A stretch of 64,000 nucleotides of DNA, taken from NCBI RefSeq assembly GCF_002105535.1, contig NZ_CP015848.1, positions 2,656,624 to 2,720,623 of the forward strand, read 5' to 3'. The notes under the pieces are model-generated. The model was not told the origin of the DNA and ran no database searches. It saw only the letters and a program-made list of their open reading frames with translations. The first letter of the stretch is position 1, and each line of letters opens with the position of its first letter. The stretch is from Magnetospirillum sp. ME-1. GTDB taxonomy: Bacteria > Pseudomonadota > Alphaproteobacteria > Rhodospirillales > Magnetospirillaceae. This document shows positions 51,568 to 60,015 of this stretch, one piece after another. The translations under genes were made by a program, and so were the position numbers.

Positions 51568-52494
51568 TCATCCCAGGACCAGCAGCCCATCACTACCCAT
51601 CTGAAGCAGCGGACCAGCACCGGCGACCACCTGAACCACACCTGAATTTCCAGACGGACCCCGCCGATTATCAAACCATTCCAGCACGGCACTGGCATTG
51701 GAATGGTCATAATGGGCATCCATCATGCGCCTGCTGGTGCCCATGATCTGAACTGACAACCCATCTGGAAGCCCCACGCCGGTAAGGTAGGTCGCCAAGT
51801 GATGCCGGAAGCTATAGAGGGAATAGCCCTTGGGATCATCGGTTTTGAACCCACAGGCTTTTACCAACGTCTCGAAGGACGTCTTGAACGAACCGATCCG
51901 TTTGCCATTGGGATTGGTGAAGAGGAACCCAGTGGGTAGAACCCCATCAATGGTTTGATCCGCCAGTATCTCTCTGAACATGGCGATCAATTCCGGGAAT
52001 GCCATGGGAACCACCCGCTTGCCGGTCTTGCCCTTCTTGATGTTGAACCTGCTGCGATCCAGATCGATATCACCCCATTGTAGGTTCAAGCCTTCATGGG
52101 GACGTAGACCGGTGTAGCGAAGCAGGACCACGAAATTGTACAGCGACCGGCGTTGGGCTTGGATGTGTTTGCCACGATCCTCCCCCATCCGATCCTTCGC
52201 CATCTGGATCAACGTGTCGCATTGCTGGCTGGTGAAAGCCGGTCGAACATCACCATCGGCATCCAGCTTATCAATGTGGGCAAGATTCCCGGAATCAATG
52301 AACCCCTCCTTCTTGGCGAAGGCGATGATCTGGTTGAGGTTCTGGTTTTCACGATCCAACGTGTCGTTCTTGGGAACCCCATAGGTTTGGGCATTTGCCA
52401 GAACCCTTTTGCCACCACGCTGGTAGCCCTTCTTGGGTTTTTGGCTGCCAGGACCAGTGGTGTGATATGCCCGACGCCACACCGCCGAGGTCAT
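51568..52494 (-). pseudogene. Tyrosine recombinase, 5'-truncated
   Basis: The C-terminal catalytic domain is intact: 'LRYTGLRPHEGLNLQW' (catalytic Arg), 'KKGKTGKRVVPMA' (Lys), 'YSFRHHLATYL' (Arg) and 'IMGTSRRMMDAHYDHS' (Tyr nucleophile, with Thr at the usual His position). Upstream, a linker-like part ('ANAQTYGVPKNDTLDRENQNLNQIIAFAKKEGFI') is present, but the N-terminal DNA-binding domain is missing: the frame runs antisense through a dnaB fragment. ATG 52494 is only a formal start. Cassette repeat 3 lies next to its 3' end. Confidence 0.7.
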
Positions 52495-52588
52495 TGTCGC
52501 TAAGCAGCGCCACGGGCCGCTGGGCACCGTGCGACTGGCCTTCCACCGTGAGTACGGCAAGTTCGATAATCTGGGCAGAAGTTCGACG
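52466..52588 (+). pseudogene. Fragment of replicative helicase dnaB (C terminus)
   Basis: The plus-strand frame reads 'YARRHTAEVIVAKQRHGPLG' and on through 'TVRLAFHREYGKFDNLG', the very conserved C-terminal end of DnaB ('AEVIVAKQRHGPTGTVRL.F...F..F'). A stop codon precedes it and no other DnaB sequence lies upstream. The fragment runs in frame into the HD-domain gene that follows. It marks an old recombination junction. Confidence 0.75.
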
Positions 52589-53146
52589 ATGAAGGCATAT
52601 GATCAATTTTTATCGAAACATGTACATCGGGTTCTGAGTGAGGTCAGAGGGGGCAGTTCCCTGTTGATTTCCAAATTCCATGGCGACTGCCATTGGCAAC
52701 GGGTGGCTTTGGCTGGATTAGCCATATGTTCCCGTATCTCTGATGCCGATCCCCTGGTCACGGTTCTGTTTGCCCTATTTCATGACTGTCGCCGCATAGA
52801 CGAGGGGCATGATCCTGATCATGGATTTCGGTCTGCCGAATTGGCGGCGCGGCTTTTTGATGAGGGGTTGTTGCCAATCACGACAAAACAAGCCGAACTG
52901 CTTCAGCAGGCTTGTGCCGATCACAGTTGGGCAAAGCGTTCAGATGATCCGACCCTTGGCGCCTGCTGGGATGCGGACCGAATTGACCTCCGGCGCTTTG
53001 ATATCGCCCTCGACCCGGCGCTGATGTCGTGTGGGCATCTGGATATCGGATCTATTATTGCCGAAGTCGATGCTAGGTCAGAAACATCCCCTGGATGGGA
53101 GCGGCTGCTGATGGAAGCGGGATGGCGCGATCAGGCTTGTCGGTAG
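52589..53146 (+). CDS. HD-domain protein
   Basis: The ATG at 52589 gives 185 residues. The HD pattern includes 'FALFHDCRRIDEGHDPDHG' (His-Asp pair), 'ACADHSW' and 'CWDADRIDLRRF' (final Asp). Such proteins are metal-dependent phosphohydrolases; the substrate is unknown. The frame is open upstream through the dnaB fragment, so a fusion protein is formally possible, but the ATG begins the independent domain. Its 3' end overlaps the convergent gene by 16 bp. Confidence 0.75.
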   Translation: MKAYDQFLSKHVHRVLSEVRGGSSLLISKFHGDCHWQRVALAGLAICSRISDADPLVTVLFALFHDCRRIDEGHDPDHGFRSAELAARLFDEGLLPITTKQAELLQQACADHSWAKRSDDPTLGACWDADRIDLRRFDIALDPALMSCGHLDIGSIIAEVDARSETSPGWERLLMEAGWRDQACR

Positions 53147-53607
53147 ATTTTGCATTCCATCTGATGGAGTTCATCGAAGGCAGCTACAATCGCCTTGAGA
53201 TCATCCGCCGGTGAACGAAGGAAATTCAGGTTGCCGATGGCGTTGATCCCCTTCTCCAGCAGATATCTCACCGTCGCTGCCAGCCGCCGGTGGTCACCAT
53301 AAAGGGCGTCTATGATGGCGGCCCGGAAGGCGCTGGCTTCGTCTCGGCTCACATAACATCCTGGCTGACAGACGACTTGGTTGACCAAGTGGTGGTTGGG
53401 CGAAGGTTGCTGACCCTCACCGTTCCGGATTTGCGCGAGATCAATATCAGTCAGGCGATCATCGGCCCACCGATGGTGCCGGGCGCGGCGATACAGCTTC
53501 TCGATGGTCAGGCCATGCCGCAACGTGATGGAGCGGATCGGGATCCGTGCCTTGAACTCCAGTTCGATCTGGCGCCAGTTCCGCTGGCGTGGCTGAGATA
53601 GTGGCAT
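53131..53607 (-). CDS. HTH protein resembling phage terminase small subunit
   Basis: This 158-residue protein has an N-terminal HTH-like region ('NWRQIELEFKARIPIRSITLRHGLTIEKLYRRARHHRWADDR', residues about 10-51) of the sort found in small terminase subunits and phage DNA-binding proteins. The C-terminal part is helical ('LLEKGINAIGNLNFLRSPADDLKAIVAAFDELH'). No large terminase is nearby. DNA packaging or regulation are both possible. Confidence 0.55.
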   Translation of the reverse strand: MPLSQPRQRNWRQIELEFKARIPIRSITLRHGLTIEKLYRRARHHRWADDRLTDIDLAQIRNGEGQQPSPNHHLVNQVVCQPGCYVSRDEASAFRAAIIDALYGDHRRLAATVRYLLEKGINAIGNLNFLRSPADDLKAIVAAFDELHQMECKIYRQA

Positions 53608-53706
53608 ATCGGCGGCCCTGATGGATCTTCCCCTATTTCAACATGCGCGGCCGGAAGGCACAATTTTTCCGTACCGTTACGAATACGGAACGGCCTTTAG
53701 AGGCCT

Positions 53707-53904
53707 TCACTCATAAATAATGGCGCCGTCGTTGTTGTTGTCGGCCACTCGGCGCACCTCAAGCTGATCGAGGACCCAGCGGAGAGTTTCTACGATATTG
53801 CCGCCTGAGTAATCGGCGCAGAATTCAACGGCTGCCTCGCAGGGCCCAAGCCCATGGCGACGGAAATCCTGGGCACTTTTGGCCGCATTACGCGCAATCA
53901 TCAT
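53707..53904 (-). CDS. Small hypothetical protein
   Basis: The frame gives 65 residues from ATG 53904 (a GTG and another ATG flank it). No domain is recognised: 'NAAKSAQDFRRHGLGPCEAAVEFCADYSGGNIVETLRWVLDQLE' looks like a folded small helical protein. It is divergent from the gene at 53964. Coding status is uncertain. Confidence 0.4.
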   Translation of the reverse strand: MMIARNAAKSAQDFRRHGLGPCEAAVEFCADYSGGNIVETLRWVLDQLEVRRVADNNNDGAIIYE

Positions 53905-53963
53905 CACTTATCGTGTGGTGGGAAGTGGCTTAGGATTGGGAAAAATGCACTCGAGGGAAAGAC

Positions 53964-54581
53964 ATGAAGACGAAACCAAATAAGGTGCCCGAATTCATGG
54001 CGGAGTTTGCGGGAGAGGGGGTAGAGCGTATCGGCCCAGAGGATTGTTCATGGTCTGGCGACGATGGGTATTTATCTGATGACGAGATCGATGACCTCGT
54101 CACCAAAGCGTTTGAACCCCAGGCGGCCATTCGGCAAATTCTGCTTGAAATAGTCCAAAGCTACCCCGAGGATAAACTGCGAGCTACCGACGCTGACCGT
54201 GTCGAAAAGGCGTTGCAAGCCTTGTTCGGGGATCGGTTCCAGCCCACAACTGGACGCAAGGCCGTAGAAGGCGATGGTAGATGGCTTCAGGCGATTGCTG
54301 AAGAGTACATTCGAGACGCGTTTAGTGGCGGAGATCCTCGGTCTTTTCCAGAATTGTTCCGGGCAGCGGGCCGCACATTGGATGATCAATTTTCTGCTCG
54401 CGCTCCAGAGTGGCACGACAGAATGGTGCGCCGTCTTCGTCCCAAGTTTGAAGACAATAAGAACCTTTTGCTCGTGGCAATGTCGCATCGCAGCAATGAC
54501 TGCAAGGAGTTCGTCATATTCCGCGAGGGGGTACAAATGGTGCGGCGAGGCATACGCCAGCTTAAACTGATATCGGTTTGA
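53964..54581 (+). CDS. Hypothetical protein
   Basis: The 205-residue protein starts at ATG after GAGGGAAAG. It is acidic in its first half ('GDDGYLSDDEIDDLVTKAFE') and basic toward the end ('VQMVRRGIRQLKL'). No family is recognised, and there is no signal or membrane segment. It stands just before the HTH/primase operon of the island. Confidence 0.6.
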   Translation: MKTKPNKVPEFMAEFAGEGVERIGPEDCSWSGDDGYLSDDEIDDLVTKAFEPQAAIRQILLEIVQSYPEDKLRATDADRVEKALQALFGDRFQPTTGRKAVEGDGRWLQAIAEEYIRDAFSGGDPRSFPELFRAAGRTLDDQFSARAPEWHDRMVRRLRPKFEDNKNLLLVAMSHRSNDCKEFVIFREGVQMVRRGIRQLKLISV

Positions 54582-54672
54582 TTTCACGGGTGAAAACACC
54601 CACTGTTATCGACCTATCAACGACCCAGACGTTCAACCAAATTGCCCAGGGAAACAACCCTGGAGCAATCAA

Positions 54673-54888
54673 ATGCACTCACAAATCGACGACCGAGAGG
54701 CAGGCCATTCTCAGCCTGAGCCACTCTACTCAATCCATCAGGCGGCCAGCCTGCTCAATCTTCACCCCTGGAAGCTGCGACGGGCCGTCAAGTCAGGTCT
54801 GATCCCCAGCTACGCCCTGCTGAACAGCCGGCGCCTTGTCCGGCTGTCCGAGGTCGTCGCGGCTATCAATGCTGGGGGGCGGGCATGA
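54673..54888 (+). CDS. Small HTH protein (AlpA/excisionase-like)
   Basis: The 71-residue protein has a MerR/excisionase-type helix-turn-helix: 'LYSIHQAASLLNLHPWKLRRAVKSGLIPSYALLNSRRLVRLSEVVAAI'. Such proteins switch on or assist excision in satellites and integrative elements. Its stop overlaps the next start (ATGA), placing it at the head of the primase operon. Confidence 0.7.
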   Translation: MHSQIDDREAGHSQPEPLYSIHQAASLLNLHPWKLRRAVKSGLIPSYALLNSRRLVRLSEVVAAINAGGRA

Positions 54889-55184
54889 GCACGACCGAAT
54901 GCTTCCCCTGCTGGGCCATGCGCCGCATGGTCCGCAGCACCGACCTTTCCAGTTTGGCGGCTGCACGTGGCCGCCATGGCCTGCAACGAGGGGGCTATTC
55001 CAACGTCGAGCGTCACCACGCGTTCGACGAGGTGGCAGATTTCCTGGGAATAGACCCAGCCGACTTGGCTGCGGCTTTGGCCGCTGGGCATATCGATTAC
55101 GTGCCGATCAGAGGCTACCCCTACGTCCGGTTCTCGGATGTGATCGATGCTATCGAAGCGGCACGGGAGGGCCTGAGCCAATGA
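54885..55184 (+). CDS. Small DNA-binding-like protein
   Basis: The 99-residue protein starts in the ATGA overlap. The second half ('FDEVADFLGIDPADLAAALAAGHIDYVPIRGYPYVRFSDVIDAIE') has the same helix-turn-helix plan as the previous protein, suggesting a related winged HTH. The first half has a Cys pair ('ECFPCWAMRRM'). Its stop again overlaps the primase start. Confidence 0.6.
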   Translation: MSTTECFPCWAMRRMVRSTDLSSLAAARGRHGLQRGGYSNVERHHAFDEVADFLGIDPADLAAALAAGHIDYVPIRGYPYVRFSDVIDAIEAAREGLSQ

Positions 55185-57361
55185 CCAGCGCAATCACCAA
55201 CAAGGCGGCGCTGCTCAGCGCCGCCGCCAACCTGGTCCAACTTGGCTGGCATCTCTTCATGTGCGGCCCGGACAAGAAGCCTAGACAGCAGGGCGGATTT
55301 AAGAACGCCAGTTCCGACATCGCCCGCCTTGATAAGGCCCTTACCCGACATCCCGACGGCATGCTTGCGGTCAGGACCGGCGCGGAAAGCGGCCTGGTGG
55401 TCATCGACATTGATGTCGACGAGACCAAGGGGGTGGATGGTAGGCCTTGGATCGAGGAAGCTCGTGCCAAGGGGCTACCTTTAGGACCGATGTCGATGAC
55501 TCCCCGGGACGGGCTGCACCTTTACTTCTCCCACCCGGGCGAGCGGATACCATGTTCCGCCGGGCGGATCGCCAGCGGCGTGGATGTCCGAGGTGATGAT
55601 GGCTACATCATCGTTCCGCCATCGTGCTCGCCGGTCGGCCAATATTCCTGGCAGACCTCGCCGGTCTACGTGCCGCCGCCCCCATTGCCGGATTGGCTGA
55701 TCACAATTTTAAAACCTCAGCCGGCCGCATCAGTGGAAGAGCCGAACACGCCGTTGAACGGCGGCGACCTGGAGGAAGTGGCGTCCGATCTTTCCGAATG
55801 CCTGACGCGGATCCGAGAGGCCGCGTCCGGGTCTCGCAATGACACCCTGAACAGGAAAGGGTTCATTGTCGGCAAAATGGTCGGTGCCGGGGCCATCGCC
55901 CATGACGATGCCCTTGACCAAGTTATCCGAGCCGCAATGGCAGCGGGTCTCGAAGAAGCCGAGGCGCGCAAGACGGCGATAGGGGCAATTCGAGCGGGAA
56001 TGAAGCGGCCTTGGTCGCCCCGCCGGTCGGCTCCCGATCTATCACGGATCAATCGTGACCACTTTTATGCCCTGGACGGACGAACTGGTTTCGTATTCAA
56101 GGAAGAGAGGGACCCCTTGACGGAGCGGCTGGTGCTTCAACACATCAGCCCCGGCGCGTTCCGCGAGGCGTTCGGTAATCGATGGCTTATTGTTCAAGGA
56201 TCGACCAAGCCGCGACAGGCGCCTCTCGGCGACGCCTGGCTAAAGTGGCCGGGCCGGCGCCAGTATGATCGGGTGATCTTCGCCCCCGGCAAGAATCTGC
56301 CGGTCTCGACATATAATCTCTGGCAAGGCATGGCCGTTGAGCCAGCACCTGGAAACTGCACAAAATTTCTGGCGTTGCTCCACGACGTGATCTGCGGTGG
56401 CGACCAAGGCTTGTACGAATATCTTATTGGCTGGATTGCTCGAGCCGTTCAGCGCCCGTGGGACCCAGGTGAAGTTGCCGTCGTCCTTCGTGGCGAGAAG
56501 GGGACCGGCAAGACGTTCTTCGCAGATCATGTTGGCGAACTTTTCGGCGAGCATTATGTCCAGTTGGCCAGTTCCCACCATCTGGTTGGTAATTTCAACG
56601 CCCACCTGGAATCTGCCATCCTGGTCTTCGCCGACGAGGCGTTCTGGGCGGGCGATAAGCAGGGTGAGGGGGTGCTCAAGACCCTGATCACCGGTCGGTC
56701 GATCCGGGTCGAGCGAAAAGGGATCGATTCAAAGCAGGTGGCCAATCATGTCCACCTGATCATGGCCAGCAACTCGGACTGGGTGGTGCCGGCCAGTGCC
56801 GATGAGCGTCGGTATCTCGTTCTCGATGTGAGCGATGCCCACCGCCAGGATCATGCATACTTCGCCCAGATTGAGGCGGAATGGCAGGCCGGAGGGCGCG
56901 AGGCGTTGTTGGATCTGCTGACTAAATATGACCTGTTGGGATTCAACGTTCGGAGCGTGCCCGCGACCGAGGCCTTGGCCAGCCAGAAGCTGCTGTCATT
57001 GCCCCCCATAGACCGCTGGTACCTGGATGCCCTGAGAGAGGGGGGTATTGGCGGTTATTCCTGGCGCGAATGGGTGTCGTTTGAAGAGATACGGAAAGGC
57101 TATACCGATTGGTGCTCGCAGGAGGGGGCGAGGGTCGGAAGTAAAGAAACCTTGGGCATGCGCCTGAAAGTGTTGATGCCTCCAGCTACAGAGGGACGCA
57201 GTCGTCGATGTCAACGAACTGTAGAAAAAACGGACCGACGGATCTGGGGGTATGAGTTCCCGCCCCTCGACGAATGCCGGAACTATTTCTCAAGAAAGTT
57301 CGGAATTGAGTTCGAGTGGGTAACGTCGGACACGGGGACAACCCCGGGCCCGGAGTATTGA
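55181..57361 (+). CDS. Bifunctional primase-polymerase/SF3-type helicase
   Basis: From ATG 55181 the protein has 726 residues. Residues 10-190 form a prim-pol domain ('LVVIDIDVDE' with Asp76/Asp78; 'GLHLYFSHPG'; 'GVDVRGDDGYIIVPPS'). Residues ~380-640 form a D5/DUF5906-like helicase with Walker A GEKGTGKT at 438-445 and 'AILVFADEAFWAGDK' Walker B. This combination starts replication of phage satellites and integrative elements. An iteron-like array follows directly, a plausible origin. It ends the three-gene overlapping operon. Confidence 0.9.
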   Translation: MTSAITNKAALLSAAANLVQLGWHLFMCGPDKKPRQQGGFKNASSDIARLDKALTRHPDGMLAVRTGAESGLVVIDIDVDETKGVDGRPWIEEARAKGLPLGPMSMTPRDGLHLYFSHPGERIPCSAGRIASGVDVRGDDGYIIVPPSCSPVGQYSWQTSPVYVPPPPLPDWLITILKPQPAASVEEPNTPLNGGDLEEVASDLSECLTRIREAASGSRNDTLNRKGFIVGKMVGAGAIAHDDALDQVIRAAMAAGLEEAEARKTAIGAIRAGMKRPWSPRRSAPDLSRINRDHFYALDGRTGFVFKEERDPLTERLVLQHISPGAFREAFGNRWLIVQGSTKPRQAPLGDAWLKWPGRRQYDRVIFAPGKNLPVSTYNLWQGMAVEPAPGNCTKFLALLHDVICGGDQGLYEYLIGWIARAVQRPWDPGEVAVVLRGEKGTGKTFFADHVGELFGEHYVQLASSHHLVGNFNAHLESAILVFADEAFWAGDKQGEGVLKTLITGRSIRVERKGIDSKQVANHVHLIMASNSDWVVPASADERRYLVLDVSDAHRQDHAYFAQIEAEWQAGGREALLDLLTKYDLLGFNVRSVPATEALASQKLLSLPPIDRWYLDALREGGIGGYSWREWVSFEEIRKGYTDWCSQEGARVGSKETLGMRLKVLMPPATEGRSRRCQRTVEKTDRRIWGYEFPPLDECRNYFSRKFGIEFEWVTSDTGTTPGPEY

Positions 57362-57822
57362 GTTATGAGGCGAAGCGCCCATGCTCATCGTGCACCACCT
57401 GCACCAACTGCACCACCCATCTCGGCGATTGGGCCAGCGGTGTTGCAGCGAGCGCGCCGCGCAAACGCGTCACTCCCCCCCACACCACTGGTGCAGGTGG
57501 TGCAGGTGGTGCAAGGGCCTCCGAGGCCGCGTCCTCGGCTGGCCTTGGCCCACCACCGCTCTCACCAAAGGTGGTGCAAAGGTGGTGCACGCTGGTGCAG
57601 TCGATCCGCCTCGGGGCCGCGATCCCACCCCGGATCGGGTTGGAGTCCGAAGCCCTTCAGGGCGCCGGAGCACGCGGCTCTCCAATGGTGGAGATCGGCC
57701 CGGTTACCTCGCTGGTTACAACGAGGGGGCTGAGACGGTCATCTGGGCCATTCCGCGACAAATTGTGCCGGAGTTCCGACGGTGATTTCCTAATATTTTG
57801 TCGTCATCACAGGTAGTTAGCC
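57362..57822. other. Intergenic region between primase and integrase
   Basis: No convincing gene is present in these 461 bp; open frames are low-complexity. The stretch contains the nine-copy TGCACCA array and must carry the integrase promoter near its right end. Confidence 0.55.
57391..57599. repeat. Iteron-like array of TGCACCA/TGGTGCA
   Basis: Three TGCACCA copies begin at 57391, 57400 and 57409 (9-bp spacing). Three in the opposite orientation, TGGTGCA, begin at 57489, 57498 and 57507 (again 9 bp), and three more at 57572, 57583 and 57593. Regular spacing, two orientations and the position just after a primase-helicase gene are features of replication origins of satellite elements. Confidence 0.65.
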
Positions 57823-59061
57823 ATGAACGACTTCAGCATCAACCTCACTCGCCGGGTCCGCCACCGCAAGCTGGCGGACGGCACCAAGGTCGACCAGGTG
57901 CGCTGGGTCCTGAACTACAAGGACCCGCGCTCTGGTGGTCGGAAACAGGAATTCTTCGAGCGCCAGAAGGACGCCCAAGAACGCCGGAACGAACTGACGG
58001 TGTCCATCGACGCCGGCGCCTATACCGACCGTCGAGAAGTGCCGACGGTGGCCGAAGCGGTCATCCACTGGTTGGCCGACAAGAAGGGCAAGGTCAAACC
58101 CAACACCTATGGCGCCGTCGAGATCGTCGTTGCCCACATCCGAGGGCCTGTCCTCCTCGGCACGCCGGAGCAGCGCGACAAGTATCGCGTGACCGGCAAG
58201 GTTCCGAAGGGCGCCCGGCTCGCCAAGCGCCTTGGGACGATCAAGATCAACGACCTGACCACCGCCCAGATCCGTGGGTGGCATCGCGAGGTGGCGGAAG
58301 ATGCCGGCATCTATACGGCCAACCGCGCCAAGTCGGCTTTGAAGGCGATTATGGCATTGGCCGAGGAGGACTTCGGGGTGCGGGCCCCTTCCATGCCGAC
58401 CGGACTGGGCAAGACCCGGAACCGGACCAAGAAGGCGATCCTCACGCCGGACCAGATCGCCACCCTGATCGAGACGGCCAAGACCGACCTGGAACACGGC
58501 ATCTATTACGCATTCCCGTTCCTGGCCGGGACGCGGCCCAGCGAGCAGCTTGGGCTGCTGTGGCAAGAGGTGGACTTCGACGCGAACGTGATTCGCATCC
58601 GCCGCATTCTGGAGCGGGATGGCGCGTTGACGGAAATGACCAAGACCGAGGCTGGTACTCGCGACATCCCCATGAGTCCGACCCTGCGCTCGATGCTGCT
58701 GTCCTGGCGCGCGAGATGCCCGAGGAAGGGTGGAGAGTTGCATCTGGTATTTCCGGGCCCGGGGCGGCTCCAACCCTGGCCGAAGCCCCGTCTCGGAGGC
58801 GGAGGGCCACTTCTCTACCAGAATTTCCGGCGCCGCTATTGGGAGCCAGCGTTCAAGACCCTGGGTTTGCCCTACGTCACGCCCCACAGCGCCCGCCATG
58901 CCTTCATCTCGGTTCTGCAGGCCCAGGGCATTGAGGTCGGCCTGGTGGCCAAGCTGGCCGGCCACGCCAATGCGACCGTCACGCTCGGCCATTACACCCA
59001 GGCGGTGCGGGGCGGCGAGCAGGCCGTGGCGGCGCTGGATAGGGCCTACGCAGCTAGGTGA
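57823..59061 (+). CDS. int: Tyrosine integrase of the island
   Basis: The 412-residue protein has a complete catalytic set: Arg238 ('LAGTRPSEQLG'), His355 and Arg358 ('TPHSARHAF'), His381 ('LAGHANAT') and nucleophile Tyr391 ('GHYTQ'). An N-terminal arm-binding and core-binding region (residues 1-200) is present. It likely inserts the island into tRNA-Gly, 2.2 kb away. It is the only intact recombinase in the island. Confidence 0.93.
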   Translation: MNDFSINLTRRVRHRKLADGTKVDQVRWVLNYKDPRSGGRKQEFFERQKDAQERRNELTVSIDAGAYTDRREVPTVAEAVIHWLADKKGKVKPNTYGAVEIVVAHIRGPVLLGTPEQRDKYRVTGKVPKGARLAKRLGTIKINDLTTAQIRGWHREVAEDAGIYTANRAKSALKAIMALAEEDFGVRAPSMPTGLGKTRNRTKKAILTPDQIATLIETAKTDLEHGIYYAFPFLAGTRPSEQLGLLWQEVDFDANVIRIRRILERDGALTEMTKTEAGTRDIPMSPTLRSMLLSWRARCPRKGGELHLVFPGPGRLQPWPKPRLGGGGPLLYQNFRRRYWEPAFKTLGLPYVTPHSARHAFISVLQAQGIEVGLVAKLAGHANATVTLGHYTQAVRGGEQAVAALDRAYAAR

Positions 59062-59122
59062 CCGAAGCTGACGTCTAGCTCTGCTATCTTGTCCATTGTG
59101 AGAGAAACCAATGGGGGCGGGA

Positions 59123-59464
59123 ATGAATGATCGGATTGATCTTGCGACAAGGCCGGATATTCGGGATGCACTGGCAGACATAATGCGTGAAGCCATGTTG
59201 CATCTGAGGTGCAACATGCCCGTACTGCCTCCGACCGATGCGGCCATCGTTGCTGAAACCGTAGGTGAGGCTTTGCACAACGTCCCGCAGTTTCTTGGTT
59301 CACGGAGCGGGGGCTCGGGATTCAGTCCGTCATATTTTCTGCACAGCATGAATGACCTAGATGTCGGCATGGGCCGGTGTACGCCGGCTGGCCGGAATAC
59401 GTTGGAGGCATTGAAACATTCAATTGAGCGCCATATGCGGCTCTGCGGATTCAGCCGAGACTAA
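59123..59464 (+). CDS. Hypothetical protein
   Basis: The 113-residue frame from ATG 59123 is preceded by GGGGGCGGGA; ATG 59111 is an in-frame alternative. No family is recognised. 'RPDIRDALADIMREAMLHLRCNMPVLPPTDAAIVAETVGEAL' is helical. It lies between the integrase and HD genes in the same direction. Confidence 0.55.
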   Translation: MNDRIDLATRPDIRDALADIMREAMLHLRCNMPVLPPTDAAIVAETVGEALHNVPQFLGSRSGGSGFSPSYFLHSMNDLDVGMGRCTPAGRNTLEALKHSIERHMRLCGFSRD

Positions 59465-59514
59465 CAGTGTGCCCGAGGGGTGTTATCCCTGGGCGGGCAA
59501 GGGGGGAGGGGTAT

Positions 59515-60015
59515 ATGGGGAATAAGATCACCACGGCCACAGGCCGCAACGTCAACCCGCTTGATCTTCGACCCGAAGACATCGATATCCGCGATATCGC
59601 CCATTCACTATCACTGACCTGCCGGTTCAACGGCCACTGCCGGGTGTTCTATTCCGTCGCCGAGCACAGCGTGCTGGTGTCGAAGCTCTGCCCGCCGAAA
59701 TTTGCATTCGAGGCGCTGATGCACGATGCGGCCGAGGCCTATCTCGGCGATGTTCCGACGCCGCTCAAGCGGCAGTGGCCGGAATACAAGGAGGCCGAAG
59801 ATCGGGCCCATGCCGTCATCGCCCAGCATTTTGGTCTACCGGCGGAAATTTCCGAGGTGGTTCACGACGCTGATGGTGAAGCTTTCGGGATAGAAGAAAT
59901 CCGGTTGCTGGTCCCACCGGGTCAGCCCGGCGACATCACACCTCTTCGCGGGCTGTCGCCGGAGGCTGCTCGGCAGGAGTTTGTGGATCGCTTTTACGAA
60001 CTTTATGTTGGATGA
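59515..60015 (+). CDS. HD-domain nucleotide phosphohydrolase (YfbR-like)
   Basis: The 166-residue protein has ATG 59515 after GGGGGGAGGGG, an excellent ribosome binding site. 'YSVAEHSVLVSKLCPPKFAFEALMHDAAEAYLGDVPTPLKR' carries the HD pair and conserved Glu/Asp of the YfbR family (5'-deoxynucleotidase-type). Similar genes are common on alphaproteobacterial phages, where they may alter nucleotide pools. Its 3' end overlaps the convergent DUF429 gene by 80 bp. Confidence 0.88.
   Translation: MGNKITTATGRNVNPLDLRPEDIDIRDIAHSLSLTCRFNGHCRVFYSVAEHSVLVSKLCPPKFAFEALMHDAAEAYLGDVPTPLKRQWPEYKEAEDRAHAVIAQHFGLPAEISEVVHDADGEAFGIEEIRLLVPPGQPGDITPLRGLSPEAARQEFVDRFYELYVG

Noticed and set aside
57316-57816. 166-codon frame after the primase gene
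   Set aside because: Its CTTCTNCTT-like and Gly/Ala runs come from the TGCACCA repeats; other frames are equally open, so repeat DNA is the better explanation.
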